64,000 nucleotides of DNA from Polycladidibacter stylochi (lineage in GTDB: Bacteria > Pseudomonadota > Alphaproteobacteria > Rhizobiales > Stappiaceae). Positions 57,277 to 64,000 of the stretch are shown in pieces. The translations under genes were made by a program, and so were the position numbers. The stretch is from contig NZ_LLWE01000024.1 in NCBI RefSeq assembly GCF_001562055.1, positions 496,001 to 560,000 on the forward strand, given 5' to 3'. Below the pieces are notes generated by a model. That model was not told the origin of the DNA and made no database searches. It worked only from the letters and a program-made list of their open reading frames with translations. Positions within the stretch are counted from its first letter, which is position 1. Every line of letters begins with the position of its first letter.

Positions 57277-58011
57277 ATGAAATCTAAAGGCTCTCAACAC
57301 CCTCAGGCTGCAATTGTCCTTTCTGCAGGCTATGGAAAGCGAATGCGCCCGTTGACGGCCACAACGCCAAAGCCGCTTATTAATGTTGCTGGAAAATCAA
57401 TGCTACAAAGAGCTATTGATACCCTGAAAGAAGCGCAGATAAAAAAGTGTGTTGTAAACGTGCATTATCTAGCAGATTTAGTTGAGATTCACGCAAGCAA
57501 GGCCACTGGCATAAAAATTGAAATATCCGATGAGCGCGACGAGCTGTTGGAAACGGGCGGTGGTATAAAAAAAGCGCTCCCGCAACTTGGGCAGGAGCCC
57601 TTTGTGGTTATGAATTCAGACAGTTTCTGGTTGGAAGGGGTGAAGCCAAATCTGACAGCGCTGTTTGAAGCATGGAAGCCCGAATATATGGATGTGCTTT
57701 TGCTTATGGCAGCGGCGGTTGATGCTGTTGGTTATGAAGGCCGCGGTGATTATGAGCTTGATAAGCAAGGGGGGCTCACCAGTCGTGATGAACGGGCAGT
57801 TGCGCCCTACATATACTCCGGGATTGCAATAATGAAGCCCGAATTGTTTGCAAACACGCCTGATGGTGGCTTTTCCTTGAAGCAGGTATTCGATCAGGCT
57901 GAAGCCAAAAAACGCCTTTATGGGGTGGAAGGTGATGGAACCTGGCTTCATGTGGGGACCCCAGAGGGCCTTGAAGAAGCAGAGCGTGCGATTACCTTAA
58001 GCGCGGCTTGA
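57277..58011 (+). CDS. murU: MurU-like nucleotidyltransferase
   Basis: 244-residue sugar-phosphate nucleotidyltransferase. The NTP-binding signature AAIVLSAGYGKRMRPLTATTPKPL (part, about residues 10-32) and the metal-site VMNSDSFWLEG are clear. The best-matching role is MurNAc-1-phosphate uridylyltransferase (MurU), giving UDP-MurNAc directly from the AmgK product and bypassing de novo synthesis. The ATG at 57277 is used; a TTG directly before it is in frame. It is in series with the TsaE-AmgK gene and addB, all on the plus strand. Confidence 0.88.
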   Translation: MKSKGSQHPQAAIVLSAGYGKRMRPLTATTPKPLINVAGKSMLQRAIDTLKEAQIKKCVVNVHYLADLVEIHASKATGIKIEISDERDELLETGGGIKKALPQLGQEPFVVMNSDSFWLEGVKPNLTALFEAWKPEYMDVLLLMAAAVDAVGYEGRGDYELDKQGGLTSRDERAVAPYIYSGIAIMKPELFANTPDGGFSLKQVFDQAEAKKRLYGVEGDGTWLHVGTPEGLEEAERAITLSAA

Positions 58012-58114
58012 TATTAAATAGGCCTGCTAGCGATAAACAGGCCTATTATAACTTGCATTCCCACAGGGCCTCTAGGCATAACAGAACCACCAGTTTGCAG
58101 GGGTGGAGGTTTTG

Positions 58115-61100
58115 GTGTCAGTTGCAAATATTTTTTCTGTTTCTCCGGATGTTCCGTTTCTACCGAGTGTGCTCAAGGCTTTGCTTGATGGCGAACTGGT
58201 ACCTAACTTTAAGTGGGATAATGACCCGCTATCGCTTGCAAATGTAACAATATATGTACCCACAAGGCGTGCTGCGCGTGTTCTGCCTGATGTCTTGCGC
58301 CAGCTCTTGGGGGGGCAGGCGGTTTTGTTGCCCTCTATTCGGCCGCTTGGTGATGTGGAAGAAGATATCCAACTCATAAGAGGCAAGCCTGATGGCCTTA
58401 AATTGCCGCCTGCTATGGCTGCAATGGACCGGAAAATGGCTATGACGCGCCTTGTATGGGCTTTTAAGGGCAATATCAGAGCACAGCTGTTAAAAGGCGA
58501 TAAAGAAGAGTTTACCTCTGCTATTCCCGCATCGGCTGCAGATGCTGCATGGTTGGCTGCGGACCTGTTAAACCTTATGGATGAAGTGCAGACTGAAGAG
58601 GCCGACTGGGAGAAGCTAACAGGGTTGGTGCCTGAAGATCATGCAGCCTATTGGCAAATGACATTGGAATTTCTGCAAATCGTTACCAAGAAATGGCCGG
58701 AGTTTTTGAAAGCTATGGGGCAAATGGACCCCAAAGAGCGGCGCTCGCAACTTATTCGCCGTGAAGCCAAACAGCTCGTTATGGACCCACCTGAAGGGCC
58801 GGTAATCATCGCAGGTGCTACAGGGTCGTTTCCTGCCACTGCAGAACTTATAAAGACCGTACTCACCCTTGAGCAAGGCGCGTTGATATTGCCTGGGCTG
58901 GATCATGATATGGATGAGCTGAGTTGGCAACTGTTAGCTAGCCAGCAAAACAGCAGGAAGATATCAGGCCATCCGCAATATAGCCTGAGTGCCCTATTAG
59001 CGTCTCTTGGTGTTAAACGTGAGCAAATACCCCCGTTGGGGCAGGGGCAAACGACAAAAGAGCAAGTCACCCGTCTTGCAATTGTGAATGAAGCTCTAAG
59101 GCCTGCTGACACAACAGAGCAGTGGCAAGAATTTTTTACCTCACAACTTGCACAAGAGCGTGCATTTGCTTTTAAAAATGTGAAGCAGATTGTTGCCAAA
59201 ACGCAATCGCAAGAAGCACTTGCTATCGCTCTTTGCTTGAGGGAAGCTGTCGAAGAGGGAAAATCATGCGCCCTTGTATCACCGGACAGAACATTGGCCC
59301 GCCGTGTGGCTGCCGATTTGACGCGGTGGCAAATCAGCGTAGATGATACCGCAGGCCGTCCTTTGGAGCGAACGCCCCCAATGGTGCTTTGTGAGCTGAC
59401 AGCCCGGCTGGCGTTACATGGTTTGGAGCCTGTAAGTCTTCTATCTCTATTAAAACACCCACTTACGCGGCTTGGCTTTGAACTTAAAGAGATACGGGCA
59501 AGTGCAAGAGCACTGGAGCGTGGCGTATTGCGTGGTCCGCAGCCGCGACAGGGGATCTCTGGCTTGAAAGAAGCGGTGCGCTCGGCGCGTTTGCTTCAGC
59601 AAGATGCTAGGGTGCCTAGGTGGAAGAAAGTGGTTGATGAAGACTGGCAGGCTATCGACCAACTGGTAGATAGGTTAGAGGCCGCTTTAGCACCGCTGGA
59701 ACAGTTGCTCATGGAAAGCGGCGATATACCGGTAGAAAAGCTAATTCGGGCCCACGTAGAGGCAACACTTGCAGTTGCGCAAGAACCTGATGGAAGCCAG
59801 TCGGAACTGTTTAAAGGAGAAAATGGCGAGGCGTTGGCCACCACACTGGCGAGTTTGCTAGAGGCTGACGACGTTGGCCTACAAATTCCTGCAGAAGACT
59901 GGCCAGGTGTCTTTCAAGCGTTAATTGCTGGTCAAGCTGTACGCTCACGCTTGCCGGCAGACCCGCGCATACACCTTTTAGGACCGATGGAAGCGCGCTT
60001 ACAACATTATGATTTTGTGGTTCTGGGGGGGCTGAATGAAGGTACTTGGCCACAAAAGACAAGAAATGACCCCTGGCTCAACCGGCCCATGAAAGGGCAA
60101 ATTGGCCTTGATCCGCCAGAGCGGAAAATTGGGACTGCTGCCCATGATTTCCTTTGGAATATCGGGGCAAAAGAAGTGGTCCTTTCCCGCTCCCAACGTG
60201 TGGATGGTGCGCCAACTGTTGCTTCGCGCTGGTTAAATCGTATCAACACGCTCGCAGGTCAGGCGTGTGTTAATGATATGCTGGCGCGTGGAATGAACTA
60301 TGTGCAGCTCAGTGATGTAATCGACCGCGCCCCGACCCAAACCAAACCGGCTGGACGGCCAGAGCCCAAACCTGCGGTTATCGCAAGGCCGCGCCAGCTC
60401 TCGGTCACGCAGGTTGAGACGCTGATACGCGATCCCTACGAAATATATGCAAAGAAAGTGCTGCGCCTAGACGAGGTTGACCCGATAGGCGGTGAACCCA
60501 ACGCAGCTGATAAAGGGACAATAATACACGAAGCCTTGGCCCGTTTTCTTGATGAATGGTTTGAAGGCCCTTTTGATAAAAAAGCCGTCGCCGGTTTGTT
60601 GGATCATGGGCGTCGTTTGTTTGCCCCGTTAGATGCTTTCCCGGCAATTCGTGCGCTCTGGTGGCCGCGTTTTGAGCGTATTGCTGCGGCGTTCGTTACC
60701 AAAGAGGCCGATTGGTCACCGCAGATTTATGATCGCTTTTTAGAAACATACGGCACTGCTGCAATGCAAAGGCCGGGCTACGAGTTTTTGTTGACAGGAA
60801 GAGCTGATCGCATTGATTTGCTAAAAGATCAAATGTTGACAGTGATTGATTATAAAACGGGTCAGCCACCAACCCTAAAGCAGGTGCAAACATTATTTGC
60901 TCCGCAATTGCCTTTGGAAGTGGCAATGATAAGGCGAGGAGCATTTGCCGATCTACCTGCCAGCTTGCCAATGAAGGACCTCATTTATATTCATCTCAAC
61001 GGGAGCAAAGAGCCGGTTAAGCTTGAGCGGCGAACACCCAAAGATACCAGCATTGATGAGTTGGCAGAAGAAGCTTGGCAGCGTTTGGAAAAACTGGTTG

Positions 61101-61234
61101 CTGCCTATGAAAACCCCAATAAAGGCTATTTGTCGCGAGCAAGGGTCTTGCAAGAACGCCAATGGGCAGGCGGCTATGATCATTTGGCACGTGTGGACGA
61201 GTGGTCACTTGGTGTTGCAGGGGACGAAAACTAA
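58115..61234 (+). CDS. addB: Double-strand break repair protein AddB
   Basis: 1039-residue subunit of the AddAB helicase-nuclease, the RecBCD equivalent of alphaproteobacteria. It has an inactivated helicase-like N-terminal part (VYVPTRRAARVLPDVLRQLL, and later ALVSPDRTLARRVAADL) and a C-terminal RecB-type nuclease: GTIIHEALARFLDEW (about 805) and GRADRIDLL...LTVIDYKTGQPP with the D...D-Y-K catalytic core (about 895-920). The GTG at 58115 is chosen because GGAGG lies just upstream at 58105. An earlier GTG at 58103 would put the Shine-Dalgarno sequence inside the gene. It overlaps addA by one base (TAATG). Confidence 0.93.
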   Translation: MSVANIFSVSPDVPFLPSVLKALLDGELVPNFKWDNDPLSLANVTIYVPTRRAARVLPDVLRQLLGGQAVLLPSIRPLGDVEEDIQLIRGKPDGLKLPPAMAAMDRKMAMTRLVWAFKGNIRAQLLKGDKEEFTSAIPASAADAAWLAADLLNLMDEVQTEEADWEKLTGLVPEDHAAYWQMTLEFLQIVTKKWPEFLKAMGQMDPKERRSQLIRREAKQLVMDPPEGPVIIAGATGSFPATAELIKTVLTLEQGALILPGLDHDMDELSWQLLASQQNSRKISGHPQYSLSALLASLGVKREQIPPLGQGQTTKEQVTRLAIVNEALRPADTTEQWQEFFTSQLAQERAFAFKNVKQIVAKTQSQEALAIALCLREAVEEGKSCALVSPDRTLARRVAADLTRWQISVDDTAGRPLERTPPMVLCELTARLALHGLEPVSLLSLLKHPLTRLGFELKEIRASARALERGVLRGPQPRQGISGLKEAVRSARLLQQDARVPRWKKVVDEDWQAIDQLVDRLEAALAPLEQLLMESGDIPVEKLIRAHVEATLAVAQEPDGSQSELFKGENGEALATTLASLLEADDVGLQIPAEDWPGVFQALIAGQAVRSRLPADPRIHLLGPMEARLQHYDFVVLGGLNEGTWPQKTRNDPWLNRPMKGQIGLDPPERKIGTAAHDFLWNIGAKEVVLSRSQRVDGAPTVASRWLNRINTLAGQACVNDMLARGMNYVQLSDVIDRAPTQTKPAGRPEPKPAVIARPRQLSVTQVETLIRDPYEIYAKKVLRLDEVDPIGGEPNAADKGTIIHEALARFLDEWFEGPFDKKAVAGLLDHGRRLFAPLDAFPAIRALWWPRFERIAAAFVTKEADWSPQIYDRFLETYGTAAMQRPGYEFLLTGRADRIDLLKDQMLTVIDYKTGQPPTLKQVQTLFAPQLPLEVAMIRRGAFADLPASLPMKDLIYIHLNGSKEPVKLERRTPKDTSIDELAEEAWQRLEKLVAAYENPNKGYLSRARVLQERQWAGGYDHLARVDEWSLGVAGDEN

Positions 61235-64000
61235 TGGAAATACCAAGCAAAACACTAGATAGCCAACAAAAGGCTGCACACCCTGAAAATTCGGCTTGGG
61301 TAAGTGCAAATGCAGGTTCCGGCAAAACATTTGTGCTTTCACGTCGTGTTGTTCGGTTGCTCTTGGCTGGTACGAACCCCGCCAAAATTTTATGCCTTAC
61401 ATTTACCAAGGCGGCAGCGTCAGAAATGGCTACGCGCGTATTTGATGTGCTCTCAAGCTGGACCAGCATGGATGATGCAGCGCTCGCTAAGGAGTTAGAG
61501 CAAATTGAAGGTCAATCGCCGAGCGAAAAGCAGATAAAAAGAGCAAGGCGATTATTTGCAAAAGCACTGGAGACACCAGGTGGATTAAAAATCCAAACAA
61601 TTCATGCTTTTTGTGAATCAATCCTGCACCAGTTTCCACTCGAGGCAAATGTGGCTGGCCACTTCTCTGTTCTTGATGACAGAACGACAGCTGAACTCTT
61701 ACAGCAAGCACGCGATTTTGTTTTACGTAAAGCAGAAAGTGAACCAGAGACACAACTGGGACAAGCGTTGGCGCGTTTAATCTCACTGCTACCTGATAGT
61801 GGTGTTGATAAAGCGCTGGGCGAACTTATCGGCAAACGTGATAAAATCCGACAATGGGTTGGTGATGAAGGCTCACTTGATGCAGCCTTAGATGCATTAC
61901 AACGCGATTTTGGAATTGCGAAACAAGAAAGCCTATCTTCCCTTGAAGACGAGCTACGTTCAAATTGTCTTTTTGATGCCAATACAGCTCTTTCGTATGC
62001 GGAAGCACTGCGTTGCGGCACGAAAACCGATTGTGAACGTGCCGATAAAATTGCAAGGGCGTTTCAAGCGACAGATAACCAAGGATGGCGGGCGGTTTGG
62101 TTACCAATTTTTTTGACAGGTAAGCTTGAAGCCCGTAAGTCGCTGGCGACAAAAAAAGTAAAGACCTCGTACCCGGATGTTGTTGAAGCGCTTGAAAACG
62201 AGCAGCAAAGGCTTTTGTCTCTTCTAGAGCGCCAACGTGCCTTGATAACATTACAAGGGACCGAGGCCATACTCCGCCTTTCAGAGGCTGTACTGGACTT
62301 TTACGAAAATGAAAAATCACGCCGTGGTTTTTTGGATTTTGAAGATTTGGTTGTACGCTGTGCAAGCCTTCTTGCACGCAGTGAGGCTGCGCAATGGGTT
62401 CAGTACAAGCTGGATCGTGGTCTTGATCATATTCTGGTGGATGAAGCACAAGACACGAGTCCGCGCCAGTGGCAGGTTATTGGTGTGCTCGCAGAAGAGT
62501 TCTTTGTCGGCTCAGGCGCAAGCGAAACAGTGCGTACTATCTTTGCTGTTGGTGATGAAAAGCAGTCTATCTACTCCTTTCAAGGGGCTGTTCCGGCTTA
62601 TTTCGCTTATATGCGTCAATACTTTGCTCAAAAAGCGCAAAACTCAGGAAATGCATTTGAGGGGCTTGAATTAAATCTGTCATTTCGCTCCACTCCTGAA
62701 GTACTTGGGGCCGTGGATAAGGTTTTTGCCAGTCCCGACACTTACAAGGGGTTGTCACAGGATAATATTGCTCCGGTCCACGAGGCAATTCGTCGTCATG
62801 ATGCGGGCCTTGTTGAAATATGGCCATTGGTGGAAGCGCCGCAAATTGAAGAGCCTGAAGATTGGACCCAGCCTATCGACCGGATTGGCACATCCAACCC
62901 TATGATTAAAGTTGCAATGCGCATTGCAGAGCAAATAAAGGACTGGTCAAAGCGCGGCGTAGCTTCGCCTGGAGATGTGTTGGTTTTGACTCGCAAACGC
63001 GGCCCATTTGTTGAAGCGTTAAACCGCGAATTGAAACGTCAATCAATTCCTGTAGCCGGGGCTGACAGGTTGGTTTTATCTGACCATATAGCGGTGAAAG
63101 ATCTAACAGCCTTAGCGCGCTTCATACTGTTGCCAGAGGATGATTTGTCGTTGGCATGTGTGCTCAAAAGCCCATTGTTCGGGTTGGACGACAACGATCT
63201 GTTTGAAATCGCGCATGAAGAGCCGGGGCGTCCAAGACCGGGGACTCTATGGCATATGCTTTTGAAGAAGTCAGAGACAGGTGAGCTGCCAGCCATGAGC
63301 AAGTGGCAACAAGTCCGGGCACGGCTCGAGCAATGGCGTGACCGTGCGGACTTTGTGCCACCCTTTGAGTTTTATGCCAGAATATTGGGTGCTGATGGAT
63401 TCCGGTTGAAATTTCGTGAAAGGATGGGGACCGAAGTCGATGATGTGTTGGATGAATTTTTATCGCTCACCATCAGCTGCGAACAAAACGGCATACAAGG
63501 TCTTGAAGGTTTCATAAACTGGCTTGAACAAGCACCAACACAAATTAAGCGCGAGCTAAATGCAGTTACGGGGCAAGTGCGGATCATGACTGTTCATGGT
63601 TCAAAGGGCTTGGAAGCCCCCTTCGTAATTTTGGTTGATAGTTGTGCCAAACCCGTTTCCAGCCAACATAACCCGGTTGTGCTGGAGAAAGAACGTGCCC
63701 AAAAGTCTGTTGCCGCTCCTTCGCTTGTTTGGTTGCCAGCAAAGGAGAACCAGACTGGCTGGCATAAAGACGCACTTGAAAAACTCCATGATGCAGAGCG
63801 TGAAGAGTATCGCCGCTTGTTATATGTGGCATTGACGCGGGCGAAAGACCGGCTTGTTGTGTGTGGTTGGCAACCCAAAAGTGGGGCTGCAGCAGATTGC
63901 TGGTATCAACTGGTTTACAATGGTCTCTTGGCAGAGTTAAGAGAGCAGAAAAATGCGCGTGGTGATATTGTGGCATGGCACTGGACTGTGGGTGGTTCAG
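61234..64000 (+). CDS. addA: Double-strand break repair helicase AddA (partial, C-terminus beyond window)
   Basis: First 922 residues of the UvrD-like helicase/nuclease subunit of AddAB; full proteins are about 1150-1180 residues. Seen: the Q motif and Walker A in SAWVSANAGSGKTFVLSRRV (residues about 21-40), motif Ia CLTFTKAAASEMATRV, IQTIHAFCESIL, the Walker B LVDEAQDTSPRQW (about 405), GDEKQSIYSFQGA (motif III), LNLSFRSTPEVL (motif IV), MTVHGSKGLEAPFVI (motif V) and LLYVALTRAKDRLVV (motif VI). The missing C-terminus should hold the nuclease domain. The ATG overlaps the addB stop, so the two are translated together. Confidence 0.95.
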   Translation, partial: MEIPSKTLDSQQKAAHPENSAWVSANAGSGKTFVLSRRVVRLLLAGTNPAKILCLTFTKAAASEMATRVFDVLSSWTSMDDAALAKELEQIEGQSPSEKQIKRARRLFAKALETPGGLKIQTIHAFCESILHQFPLEANVAGHFSVLDDRTTAELLQQARDFVLRKAESEPETQLGQALARLISLLPDSGVDKALGELIGKRDKIRQWVGDEGSLDAALDALQRDFGIAKQESLSSLEDELRSNCLFDANTALSYAEALRCGTKTDCERADKIARAFQATDNQGWRAVWLPIFLTGKLEARKSLATKKVKTSYPDVVEALENEQQRLLSLLERQRALITLQGTEAILRLSEAVLDFYENEKSRRGFLDFEDLVVRCASLLARSEAAQWVQYKLDRGLDHILVDEAQDTSPRQWQVIGVLAEEFFVGSGASETVRTIFAVGDEKQSIYSFQGAVPAYFAYMRQYFAQKAQNSGNAFEGLELNLSFRSTPEVLGAVDKVFASPDTYKGLSQDNIAPVHEAIRRHDAGLVEIWPLVEAPQIEEPEDWTQPIDRIGTSNPMIKVAMRIAEQIKDWSKRGVASPGDVLVLTRKRGPFVEALNRELKRQSIPVAGADRLVLSDHIAVKDLTALARFILLPEDDLSLACVLKSPLFGLDDNDLFEIAHEEPGRPRPGTLWHMLLKKSETGELPAMSKWQQVRARLEQWRDRADFVPPFEFYARILGADGFRLKFRERMGTEVDDVLDEFLSLTISCEQNGIQGLEGFINWLEQAPTQIKRELNAVTGQVRIMTVHGSKGLEAPFVILVDSCAKPVSSQHNPVVLEKERAQKSVAAPSLVWLPAKENQTGWHKDALEKLHDAEREEYRRLLYVALTRAKDRLVVCGWQPKSGAAADCWYQLVYNGLLAELREQKNARGDIVAWHWTVGGS

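Overview
The window is chromosomal DNA of an alphaproteobacterium, most likely a marine-type member of the Hyphomicrobiales (Rhizobiales), possibly near Pseudovibrio/Stappiaceae. This placement is an inference from gene content and order, not from a marker search. The support is: pckA divergent from chvI-chvG-hprK-EIIA(Man)-HPr; ahcY followed by divL, a TsaE/sugar-kinase fusion, a MurU-like gene and addB-addA; xerC, fsa and priA near atpHAGDC; an Omp19-type lipoprotein; an mdh-sucCDAB-lpd TCA cluster; and a GcrA-type zinc-finger protein. Base composition is moderate, by eye somewhat under 50% GC. I saw no rRNA, tRNA, CRISPR array, insertion sequence or prophage.

Layout. 1-835 is the 5' part of a UDP-GlcNAc 2-epimerase gene (minus strand, cut by the window edge). 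1020-10878 is a minus-strand TCA block (mdh, sucC, sucD, sucA, sucB, a small membrane protein, lpd), with zapE upstream. An Omp19-like lipoprotein gene follows. 13205-17502 is a glucose/mannose-type ABC transporter (gtsABCD-like) transcribed away from a two-component system at 17698-19885; a pair of 10-bp-spaced direct repeats between them is a candidate response-regulator site. After a CysZ/EI24-family membrane protein and a GNAT acetyltransferase come sdhC-sdhD-sdhA-sdhB (21552-25183). A perfect 14-bp palindrome lies at the sdh promoter and a terminator-like hairpin lies between sdhA and sdhB.

25276-36255 is the most accessory part. It holds an outer-membrane barrel protein, a TetR regulator facing an AhpD-like gene that has a perfect FNR/FnrL-type box, a nucleotidyltransferase-fold protein without its catalytic motif, a MAPEG protein, an LMW-phosphatase/ArsC-fold protein lacking the P-loop arginine, and a small secreted protein. 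A thiM-thiE salvage operon under a TPP riboswitch and xerC follow. Then come a class A beta-lactamase, a two-HKD phospholipase D-family protein and a secreted endonuclease I, lying between xerC and fsa/priA.

36283-64000 is conserved housekeeping: fsa, divergent priA, atpHAGDC ending in a UUCG terminator, a stand-alone 69-residue GcrA C-terminal-type protein, pckA, chvI-chvG-hprK-manX-ptsH, ahcY, divL (with tyrosine in place of the phospho-accepting histidine), tsaE-amgK, murU, addB and the first 922 codons of addA. Functionally the window combines central carbon metabolism (2-oxoglutarate to oxaloacetate, PEPCK, ATP synthase) with the ChvGI and regulatory-PTS sensors, cell-cycle control (DivL, GcrA-like), peptidoglycan-sugar recycling and recombinational repair. 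I found no clear new multi-gene system. The best leads are the degenerate-enzyme genes, the GcrA-like small protein and the regulatory sites listed under findings.
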